From: JAFGED01 sp964551295
GTDB taxonomy: Bacteria > Chloroflexota > Anaerolineae > B4-G1
Length of the DNA stretch: 25,138 nucleotides
Direction: 5' to 3'
Assembly: GCA_964551295.1 (NCBI GenBank)
Contig: CAZKDJ010000043.1
Coordinates: 1-25,138, forward strand
Shown here: positions 8,190 through 13,828 of the stretch, one piece after another
How the letters are laid out: each line of letters opens with the position of its first letter
Position numbering within the stretch: position 1 is the stretch's first letter
Notes under the pieces: generated by a model
The model's database searches: none
What the model saw: the letters and a program-made list of their open reading frames with translations, nothing else
Told to the model about the DNA's origin: nothing
Position numbers and translations under genes: made by a program

Positions 8190-8596
8190 GCCTCGATGTT
8201 CACATCCTCTCCCCCGACGCGCTCGCGTTCCTCGCCCCAGACGTCGGGATTCCAAACCTCGACGTAGGTGTTGAGGCCAGTGACGATGGCCTCGCCATCG
8301 AGGTTGGCGTACTCCCGCAAGCGAGGGGGAATCAGCAGGCGACCTTGCTTGTCGAGGGTAGCATCAGAGGCATTGGCAAAAACCAGGCGGCGAAAGGCAC
8401 GGGCAAGCCGGTCCGTCATCGGAAGCTTGCTCACCCTCTCCGCCAACTCTTTCCACTCTTCCATAGGGTAGATCGCCAGGCAGGGATCGATGCCGCAGGT
8501 GACGACTAGACCGTCGACCAGGTCGTCGCGGAATTTGGCGGGGATGGTCAGCCGCCCTTTCTCGTCAAGGGTATGGACAAACTCGCCCAGAAACAT
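8168..8596 (-). CDS. mraZ: MraZ, transcriptional regulator of the dcw operon
   Basis: MraZ is an AbrB-fold DNA-binding protein with two SpoVT-AbrB-like repeats. It binds direct GTGGG-type repeats in its own promoter and represses the dcw operon in E. coli. The 142-residue product starts MFLGEFVHTLDEKGRLTIP, the first repeat signature (DEKGRLTIP), and has the second copy as LDKQGRLLIPPRLREYA in the middle of the protein. The upstream-extended frame to 8677 would translate the operator repeats into junk, and known MraZ proteins start at the M of MFLGEF, so 8596 is chosen. It is the first gene of the operon and its stop overlaps rsmH. A set of matching operator repeats lies directly upstream. 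Confidence 0.96.
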   Translation of the reverse strand: MFLGEFVHTLDEKGRLTIPAKFRDDLVDGLVVTCGIDPCLAIYPMEEWKELAERVSKLPMTDRLARAFRRLVFANASDATLDKQGRLLIPPRLREYANLDGEAIVTGLNTYVEVWNPDVWGEERERVGGEDVNIEAWKALEI

Positions 8597-8608
8597 TGCC
8601 TTGGATTT

Positions 8609-8677
8609 CCCCCACTTTGAAGCAGAAACGTCCCACCCCAGTGGGACATTTCCCCACTTCGCCCCACTTCGCCCCAC
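8609..8677 (-). promoter_or_regulatory. MraZ operator: GTGGGG direct repeats plus an inverted GTGGGAC pair
   Basis: On the minus strand GTGGGG occurs at 8677-8672, 8667-8662 and 8657-8652, exactly 10 bases apart. Next come the perfectly inverted GTGGGAC/GTCCCAC pair (8641-8647 and 8630-8636) and a fifth box GTGGGGG (8615-8609) just before mraZ. Three direct repeats at 10-base spacing between promoter and mraZ are what is known for MraZ binding in E. coli. The inverted pair and the extra distal box are additional here. Confidence 0.85.
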
Positions 8678-8687
8678 AATTGACCTT

Positions 8688-8716
8688 ATTATACAATATT
8701 TTTGCGACTTTGACTA
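8688..8716 (-). promoter_or_regulatory. Promoter of the mraZ-dcw operon
   Basis: On the minus strand TAGTCA (8716-8711), a 17-base spacer and a consensus TATAAT (8693-8688) place the start of transcription near 8681, immediately upstream of the first MraZ box. Repressor bound there would cover the initial transcribed region. The following stretch 8717-8896 holds no gene I can support. Confidence 0.75.
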
Positions 8717-8896
8717 GTGCTCGAAGGCAATTTTAAGGTTCCAATGAATATCCCTCGCAATCTCAGCCCACCCCTATACAAACGCTGACAACCCGGAGCC
8801 TACTGACCACGCACCGCCCAAGAACTCCCACGAGTCCCCCAGGCTTTGGATAACCCTAGAGGGGCACGAACGCTGACGCAAATGATATATACGGCC

Positions 8897-9070
8897 TCAC
8901 AGCAACTTTAACTGCTTGGGTCGAGCCTCAAGGAATTGCTTAATGGCGTAACGCAGCACCCAGGCAATCGAGACGCCGCTCTCTTGAGCGATTCGCTCTA
9001 TCTCTTTGTAGTCCTCTTCTTCCATCCTGAAGGTGACAGACTTGTCGAATACCTTGCCTTGATTTGTCAT
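8897..9070 (-). CDS. Ribbon-helix-helix (CopG/Arc-type) DNA-binding protein
   Basis: A 57-residue protein with the pattern of a ribbon-helix-helix dimer: a short beta strand (KSVTFRM, about 10-16), helix A (EEDYKEIERIAQESG) and helix B (SIAWVLRYAIKQFLEA), with a lysine-rich end. Such proteins are small repressors or antitoxins that bind palindromes as dimers. The ATG at 9070 is chosen because the open frame above it (to a TTG at 9124) overlaps the promoter elements. There is no toxin gene adjacent on the same strand, so an antitoxin role is not supported. A 15-base palindrome at the predicted transcription start suggests self-repression, which is inference. It lies downstream of the aldehyde oxidoreductase gene but has its own promoter. 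Confidence 0.82.
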   Translation of the reverse strand: MTNQGKVFDKSVTFRMEEEDYKEIERIAQESGVSIAWVLRYAIKQFLEARPKQLKLL

Positions 9071-9106
9071 CGTTCCAATTCGCTTGTGATCACAACACTT
9101 AATATT

Positions 9107-9152
9107 ACTTACATTGTAAGTCAAGTGTATCCAAATTCGTTCCCTTTGTCAA
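9107..9152 (-). promoter_or_regulatory. Promoter and palindromic operator of the ribbon-helix-helix gene
   Basis: On the minus strand TTGACA (9152-9147), a 17-base spacer and TACACT (9129-9124) form a good promoter. A palindrome ACTTACA-T-TGTAAGT (9107-9121) covers the predicted transcription start, the right place for a repressor site. Confidence 0.65.
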
Positions 9153-9165
9153 GGGAAGAACCGCT

Positions 9166-9199
9166 TCAAACCTTAACAAGTATAAATTTTAAGGTTTGA
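9166..9199. repeat. Inverted repeat, 11-bp arms
   Basis: TCAAACCTTAA (9166-9176) and TTAAGGTTTGA (9189-9199) are perfect complements with a 12-base AT-rich loop. The repeat lies upstream of the ribbon-helix-helix promoter. It could be a second regulatory site or part of a terminator region after the aldehyde oxidoreductase gene; the sequence does not decide. Confidence 0.6.
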
Positions 9200-9213
9200 G
9201 ATCATGCAAAGGA

Positions 9214-9239
9214 CCCCAGCGCCTTATCGGCATCTGGGG
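9214..9239 (-). terminator. Possible weak terminator hairpin after the aldehyde oxidoreductase gene
   Basis: CCCCAG/CTGGGG arms with an inner GCC/GGC pairing form a hairpin 25 bases past the stop at 9264. The U-rich tract that normally follows an intrinsic terminator is only TCCTTT, so the call is weak. Confidence 0.35.
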
Positions 9240-9263
9240 CCCCTTCGCATTCAGGTTTGGCTG

Positions 9264-11096
9264 CTATGTCATTTCAGCAAAGCTCAACCCTAATCTCTCC
9301 AACGTCTCCCGTGTAGGACAACCCGTCTCTGGATCCCAACCATACTCGGCGTATGCACCAGCGAGGAGCAGGTCTACGTCAGGGGTACACCCCTCGGTAC
9401 CGCCGTCTTTTAGCGGCCGCAGCAATTGATTCGGCAGCCGGTCGTCGGCACGCGTGAGGCCGCGTCTCAGGTTCAGCAGCCGCTGGAGGGTGACAATGCG
9501 CTTGCCCAGCGTCATCAAGTCACCCATCTCCAATCCCCATCCCGTCGCCGCGTTCAGCGCCGCCGATATCCGCTCGACGCCAGGGTTCTGAAACTGGCAC
9601 AGGATCATCGCGTTATACAGACTGCGCCAGGCCTGCTGCCGCGCCGCGATACGGCCCTTTTCCCGCGAGGAGTCGAAGCGATCGCCCGGCTCAATCCCCA
9701 ACTCGAGCGCCGGACCCTGGCCGGTATCCACGCTGTACATGTCGCCCTGCATGTGGCATGCCCCACGGGGAGAAAGCGCATAGCTCACCGCCATGCCGAC
9801 GAACGCCCGCGGGTCGTGGATCGGCACCTCCAGCCGATTGACCGTCACCGCCAGCTCCGGCACGCCGAACGCCTGAGCCAAGGCCGCGCTCCCCTCGGCC
9901 AAAACGGCGCCAAAGCCCTCGCGACAGGCCATCATCTCAATCAAGCGATGCACCGTCTCCGCATCGCCAAAGCGCAACTCGATGCCGCCGGTATCGGCCG
10001 CGGTGAGCATGCCGCGCTCGAACATCTCGCAGGCCAGCGCCAAGGTGGCGCCGGTGCTGATGGTGTCCATACCGTAGACGTTGCACAGGTGCCCAGCGTA
10101 GATGACGGCCTCCAGGTCGTTCACCAGCAACAGCGTGCCCAGCGCGCCCAGGGTCTCGTACTCGGGGCCGTCCACCTTCTCCACGCCGTAGGAAGGCGCG
10201 CGCGTCTGGCGGCCGCAGGCGATGGGACAGCGGTAGCAGGCGGTGTTCTTAACACCGTACTGATCGTCCATCAGCACGCCGGAGAGATCGCTCGCCTCCG
10301 GCCACTCCCCTCGCTGGTAGTAACGAATGGGCATATCGCCGTACATCAGCGCCATGTCCACGTAGCAGGCGGTTCCGGCAAGCTGCAGCGACATGACCGC
10401 CATATCCTCGCCCAAGCCGCGGATGATCTCGCGCACGACGGCTTTGAATCCCTCGGGGTCGGCCAAGCCCACCTGGGTCCGGCCTCGCACGGCGACGGCC
10501 TTGATGTTTTTCGAACCCATCACCGCGCCCATGCCGGTGCGTCCGGCAGCGCGACCGTGGTCGTTCATCACCGCCGCCATCTTGACCAGGTGCTCGCCCG
10601 CCGGGCCGATGCAGGCCACACGCGCCTTGGGTTCGCCCAAAATCTCACGCACGCGCTCCTGCGCCGCATACGAATCGCTGCCCCAAATGCCGGCCGCGTC
10701 GTGCAGTTCGGCCTGGCCCTCGACCACCGAAAGCCACACCGGTCCCTCCGCGCGCCCGGTGATGATGACGCCGTCGTAGCCAGCAAAGCGCAGTTCCGGG
10801 CCAAAGAAGCCACCCGTGTTCGCCTCGCCCCAGATACCGGTGAGGGGCGAAAGGGCGCACACGCTGCACCGCCCGGCCGAGGGCATCGCCGTGCCGACCA
10901 GCGGGCCGGTCATAAAGACGAGCGGGTTACCCGGCCCCAGCGGGTCGGTGTCGCCATCCACCATATCATAGATGTAGCGCGCGGCCAGGCCGCTGCCGCC
11001 GACAAAGGCGTGGGCATACGACTCGTTCAGTGGTTCGTCCTGGATAGCCCCAGCACTGAGGTCAACGCGCAGGAGTTTGCCGATGTAGCCGTGCAT
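9264..11096 (-). CDS. Tungsten-type aldehyde ferredoxin oxidoreductase family protein
   Basis: Members of this family use a tungsten or molybdenum bis-pterin cofactor and one [4Fe-4S] cluster to oxidise aldehydes to acids with ferredoxin, or run in reverse. The 610-residue length is typical. The cluster ligands are visible as C287-x2-C290-x3-C294 (CYRCPIAC) with a fourth cysteine at C500 in MILCQF, matching the spacing of the Pyrococcus enzyme. N-terminal pterin-domain motifs include VGGSGLAARY, TGPLVGTAMPSAGR, GEANTGGFFGPELRFAGYDG and AGRTGMGAVMGSKN. The ATG at 11096 is preferred over a TTG at 11108. The protein is cytoplasmic, with no signal peptide. The neighbouring iron-type alcohol dehydrogenase suggests the pair links alcohol, aldehyde and acid. 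The substrate cannot be read from the sequence. Confidence 0.93.
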   Translation of the reverse strand: MHGYIGKLLRVDLSAGAIQDEPLNESYAHAFVGGSGLAARYIYDMVDGDTDPLGPGNPLVFMTGPLVGTAMPSAGRCSVCALSPLTGIWGEANTGGFFGPELRFAGYDGVIITGRAEGPVWLSVVEGQAELHDAAGIWGSDSYAAQERVREILGEPKARVACIGPAGEHLVKMAAVMNDHGRAAGRTGMGAVMGSKNIKAVAVRGRTQVGLADPEGFKAVVREIIRGLGEDMAVMSLQLAGTACYVDMALMYGDMPIRYYQRGEWPEASDLSGVLMDDQYGVKNTACYRCPIACGRQTRAPSYGVEKVDGPEYETLGALGTLLLVNDLEAVIYAGHLCNVYGMDTISTGATLALACEMFERGMLTAADTGGIELRFGDAETVHRLIEMMACREGFGAVLAEGSAALAQAFGVPELAVTVNRLEVPIHDPRAFVGMAVSYALSPRGACHMQGDMYSVDTGQGPALELGIEPGDRFDSSREKGRIAARQQAWRSLYNAMILCQFQNPGVERISAALNAATGWGLEMGDLMTLGKRIVTLQRLLNLRRGLTRADDRLPNQLLRPLKDGGTEGCTPDVDLLLAGAYAEYGWDPETGCPTRETLERLGLSFAEMT

Positions 11097-11110
11097 AGTC
11101 TGCCCCAAAA

Positions 11111-11153
11111 CGGATCAACGGACTTGACGGATTCAACGGATGGAACGGATGAA
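11111..11153. repeat. Tandem 9-bp repeat (ACGGAnnnn), four units plus a partial one
   Basis: ACGGACTTG, ACGGATTCA, ACGGATGGA and ACGGATGAA follow one another at 11118-11153, preceded by a partial unit CGGATCA (11111-11117). The period is exactly nine bases. The repeat lies directly upstream of the aldehyde oxidoreductase start, in the gap after the alcohol dehydrogenase gene. Confidence 0.8.
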
Positions 11154-11156
11154 TTT

Positions 11157-11220
11157 GTAGGTCGGCAGGCAACCGTAGGTTGCACGGTATCCGACCCGGC
11201 GGTTAGCAAAACCGCCCTAC
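11157..11220. repeat. Two adjacent intergenic palindromes of the GTAGG type
   Basis: The first (11157-11196) begins GTAGGTCGG and ends CCGACC, with an inner perfect GCAACC-GTA-GGTTGC hairpin. The second, read on the minus strand from 11220, is GTAGGGCGGTTTTGCTAACCGCC with a 7-base stem (arms 11198-11204 and 11210-11216). They lie just past the alcohol dehydrogenase stop and may act as a processing or termination structure, but there is no U tract. Confidence 0.7.
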
Positions 11221-11223
11221 CCT

Positions 11224-12387
11224 CTAAAAGTCGGCCGGATCGCCGTCGTAGGCACACACGAATAGCCGTTCCATCTCCTCAAAGGAGGGCATACGGGCAG
11301 CGGCGACCACCTGGGTATCATTGAAAGCATCGTCCACCAGCTTTTCCAATCGCGCCTCGTACGCCTCGCGCGCGATGCCCATCTCGGTGACGCAGGTGGG
11401 GTCGCCGATCTCGCGGCTCAGGTCGCGCACGCGCGCGGCCAGCGCCCGCGCCCCTGCTTCGCCCCCCGCCTGGGAGATGCCCAGCACGGAGGCCAACTCA
11501 GCGAAGCGCTCCGGCGCCGTACGGGCAGCGAACTCAATGGTGTACGGCAGACACAGCCCCACTGCGCGGCCATGCGGCACGTGGAACACCGAGCCTAAAA
11601 CATGCCCCATCGAGTGCGCTATCGCGGCCATGGCGTTGCCAAAGCCCAGGCCCGCGCAGGTGGCGGCGTTGTGCATGCGCTCGCGGGCCGCCATATTGGA
11701 GCCATCGGCCACTGCGCGAGGGAGATTTTCAAAGACGAGGCGCGCCGCCCTGACGCACAGCCCATCGCTCAGGTCGGTGTGCCAGGTGCAAGTGTACCCC
11801 TCGACAGCGTGGGTGAGCGCGTCCAGACCAGTGTCGGCGGTCAGTTGGGGTGGCATCCCGGCCGCCATCACGGGATCGACGATGGCCATGTCGGCGACGT
11901 TCTCCCGGTTACCCAGCCCCATCTTGCGCTGCTCCTCGGTGTCGGTCAGCACGATGGCCCAGGTGACCTCGGCGCCGGTGCCGCTGGTGGTGGGGATGGT
12001 GATCAGGCGTGCCTTCTGGCGCAGGCCTAGGTCGTCGAAGGGATTGATCGCCGCCGGATCGATGTCAGGCCGTTCGTAGAGCACCCAGATGGCCTTGGCG
12101 GCGTCCATCGCCGAGCCGCCGCCCAGGCCGACAATCCAATCAGGCCCGACATCCAGCGCCACCTCTGCTCCCCGACGTACCGTCCGCACGCTGGGATCGG
12201 GCTCCACCCCATCAAAGACATGCATCTCGATGCCCGCCTTGTCCAGATGGGCCTTAACCCGATCCACCAGTCCCAGCTCGACCAACGGGCCATCGGTGAC
12301 GACGAGGGCACGCCGGCCCTTCAGCCCGTCGATGGCATCCAGCGCCCCAGCGCCGAAAACGATCTGGGGGGAAACGAAATACCACAT
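11224..12387 (-). CDS. Iron-containing (group III) alcohol dehydrogenase
   Basis: A 387-residue NAD(P)-dependent, iron-type alcohol dehydrogenase interconverting alcohol and aldehyde. The nucleotide-binding loop is GGGSAMDAAKA (89-99). The metal ligands by family pattern are D189 and H193 (DALTHAVEGY), H258 (AHSMGH) and H272 (VPHGRA). TTSGTGAE (133-140) is also conserved. The ATG at 12387 has a GGAGG site upstream. It lies 94 bases after the SCP2-like gene and 127 bases before the aldehyde oxidoreductase gene, all on one strand, so a shared transcript is plausible. The exact alcohol is unknown. The C-terminus (FVCAYDGDPADF) is ordinary for the family and the gene looks intact. Confidence 0.95.
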   Translation of the reverse strand: MWYFVSPQIVFGAGALDAIDGLKGRRALVVTDGPLVELGLVDRVKAHLDKAGIEMHVFDGVEPDPSVRTVRRGAEVALDVGPDWIVGLGGGSAMDAAKAIWVLYERPDIDPAAINPFDDLGLRQKARLITIPTTSGTGAEVTWAIVLTDTEEQRKMGLGNRENVADMAIVDPVMAAGMPPQLTADTGLDALTHAVEGYTCTWHTDLSDGLCVRAARLVFENLPRAVADGSNMAARERMHNAATCAGLGFGNAMAAIAHSMGHVLGSVFHVPHGRAVGLCLPYTIEFAARTAPERFAELASVLGISQAGGEAGARALAARVRDLSREIGDPTCVTEMGIAREAYEARLEKLVDDAFNDTQVVAAARMPSFEEMERLFVCAYDGDPADF

Positions 12388-12416
12388 CAGGCCGCCTCCT
12401 CTTGGGATGGCAGGGT

Positions 12417-12467
12417 GGTAAATTGGTGGACTGGTAATTGGTCACGACAACTAACTACCAATTTACC
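12417..12467. repeat. Inverted repeat between SCP2-like and alcohol dehydrogenase genes
   Basis: GGTAAATTGGT (12417-12427) and ACCAATTTACC (12457-12467) are perfect 11-base complements. The loop has a further GGTAATTGGT copy of the arm. The AT-rich composition differs from the flanking genes. It is not followed by a T tract on the minus strand. Confidence 0.65.
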
Positions 12468-12481
12468 CGTTTCCCAATCTG

Positions 12482-12892
12482 CTAACTCCCAAAATCCGTC
12501 GGGATGAGTGCGCAGCAGGAGACGATCTCCTTGGCCGCGGCCACGTAGCGCAAAATCATCTTCATATCGCCCTTCAGCTTGAGCTTGCGCATCATCATGC
12601 CCTGGATGGGATCCAGCTTGCCCTCGATGACCTGCCGCCAGGCGCTGAACGTAGCGCGGATGACGAACTGGGCCTCCCGTTCATCCTCGCTCTCGAGCAT
12701 CGCCGCGCCGGTGCTCTTGCCGTGATAGAGGCCAAGGAATAGGTAAGCCGCGCTATCGTAGGTCTCATCAGGTTCACAGACAAAGATAAAATTCCCCTCC
12801 CAATTCTTGGCCGATCGCTCGTACGACGCGCTGGCATTGAGCAACTGGCCCAATTCCTTGATCCATTCATCAGATGGGAATTTGAGCGCCAT
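12482..12892 (-). CDS. SCP2-like sterol-carrier domain protein
   Basis: A 136-residue single-domain protein resembling the SCP2 fold, a small pocket protein that binds lipids or other hydrophobic ligands. The C-terminal DPIQGMMMRKLKLKGDMKMILRY pattern (shown over several pieces: DPIQGMMM, KLKLKGDM, ILRYVAAA) is characteristic. The ATG at 12892 follows GGAGGTG with ideal spacing; the frame extends to 12955 but without a better site. No signal peptide or membrane helix is visible. It is the first gene of a likely three-gene unit with the alcohol dehydrogenase and aldehyde oxidoreductase, which hints at a hydrophobic or fatty substrate for those enzymes. That link is inference. A weak promoter (TTGTGC, 17 bases, TATCAT) lies about 40 bases upstream. 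Confidence 0.8.
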   Translation of the reverse strand: MALKFPSDEWIKELGQLLNASASYERSAKNWEGNFIFVCEPDETYDSAAYLFLGLYHGKSTGAAMLESEDEREAQFVIRATFSAWRQVIEGKLDPIQGMMMRKLKLKGDMKMILRYVAAAKEIVSCCALIPTDFGS

Positions 12893-13021
12893 GAGGCACC
12901 TCCTTAACGTGATTAACGCTGCGTGTATGATATACCCAATCCACGGGAGGCACAACTAGTGGGAGAGGGAAAAGTGCCTTTCAGTTTGAGAGCGGATCAG
13001 CCCGGCTTCATTGAGATGGTA

Positions 13022-13237
13022 GTCACGCTGAGGTGCCCCCAAGCGTGTCGAGGGGCTTTGTCGAAGCGTGACGGCTTGTTCAGAGGCGTTTGGCCTGTAG
13101 ATCGCATCCTTCGACAGGGACTTTGGTAATCAGCCACGCAGCGCAGTGGCGCTCGCGGGGCACTCTGCTACGCTGCGTGCCTCACTACGAACAAAGGGGC
13201 TATCCTCTCGCAGCGAATCGGCCCACATGGGCCCTAC
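13022..13237. repeat. Gene-free stretch with three inverted repeats
   Basis: Between 12893 and 13275 I find no supportable gene. It holds GTCACGCT (13022-13029) paired with AGCGTGAC (13065-13072), the latter within GTCGAAGCGTGAC, which resembles a widespread intergenic repeat. Next is CACGCAGCG (13135-13143) paired with CGCTGCGTG (13171-13179), with further inner pairing. The third is GGCCCA-CA-TGGGCC followed by CTAC (13220-13237), which read on the other strand starts GTAGGG like the palindromes near 11200. Confidence 0.6.
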
Positions 13238-13275
13238 CCTTAGGATTGCACAAGAGGTACCCTGAAAGTCGAGGT

Positions 13276-13485
13276 TTACTTGCCCATGCCAGCGATCTGC
13301 CGGAGCAGGGTCATCACAGCCAAGCCGAGGGTAAGCGCCTTCGCCGGCTGCACAGCGGGCAGTCGCTCGTTGCCCTCCTCGTCCACTTTGACATCCGTCG
13401 ATTGTAGATAGACGTAAGCAGCGCCCACGCCCAGCAGCGCTCCGACGATGCCGCCCACGATCATCACGCGTGTCTTCAAGTTCAT
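13276..13485 (-). CDS. Small membrane protein, 69 residues, unknown
   Basis: Not recognised. A basic start (MNLKTR) leads into a Gly-rich hydrophobic segment (about 7-28) that is probably a membrane helix. A short acidic polar stretch (DVKVDEEGNERLP) and a second, less strong hydrophobic segment (about 49-64) ending in AGMGK follow. The ATG at 13485 has AGGAGA upstream and overlaps the stop of the 97-residue gene in ATGA, so translation is almost certainly coupled. Function unknown; the pair may form a complex in the membrane, which is inference. Confidence 0.78.
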   Translation of the reverse strand: MNLKTRVMIVGGIVGALLGVGAAYVYLQSTDVKVDEEGNERLPAVQPAKALTLGLAVMTLLRQIAGMGK

Positions 13486-13775
13486 TGGTTATCTTCTCCT
13501 GTTCCCATGCCCAAACCCAAGCATCGCTGCACCATCGCCAGGACGGAGTGAACGAACAAAAATGGCCGAACGACATAAGCCGCCGCCAACTCCACGTAGG
13601 CCTGCCCCAACGACTCGTACGCCCGAGCCATCTTGAGCCAATGAGGCAAATTCTCGTGCCGCTGGAGCCACCCCAGTCCATAGATCAACGCGCCCAGCAC
13701 GACGAGGGGCACCGAGGCGATAATAAACGCCTCAATGGCGATGAGAATGATCGAAAGATCGCGCAAGACTGCCAT
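13482..13775 (-). CDS. Small membrane protein, 97 residues, unknown
   Basis: Not recognised. One long hydrophobic segment (about 7-36) is followed by a charged stretch (QRHENLPHWLKMARAYES) and an amphipathic or second hydrophobic region (about 58-85, YVELAAAYVVRPFLFVHSVL), then a Gly-rich end. The ATG at 13775 follows GGGAGAG. The gene lies 53 bases after mfd on the same strand and overlaps the following 69-residue gene by four bases. It may be cotranscribed with mfd, though nothing in the sequence ties it to DNA repair. Confidence 0.78.
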   Translation of the reverse strand: MAVLRDLSIILIAIEAFIIASVPLVVLGALIYGLGWLQRHENLPHWLKMARAYESLGQAYVELAAAYVVRPFLFVHSVLAMVQRCLGLGMGTGEDNQ

Positions 13776-13828
13776 AGTTCACTCTCCCAGCGGTTCGCCT
13801 CTCAGTATACTCCCTCTGACCCCATCCG

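Noticed and set aside
8597..8677. Longer MraZ start at 8677
   Set aside because: It would translate the MraZ operator repeats; known MraZ proteins start at MFLGEF.
9426..11324. A 632-codon open frame on the plus strand, opposite the aldehyde oxidoreductase gene
   Set aside because: The composition is His/Arg/Gln-rich without any motif, and it mirrors a clear gene on the other strand. It is a GC-rich shadow.
13130..13681. A 183-codon minus-strand frame between the SCP2-like and 97-residue genes
   Set aside because: It overlaps the two small membrane protein genes in another frame and is Trp/Arg/Ser-rich. The overlapping genes have ribosome sites and membrane segments.
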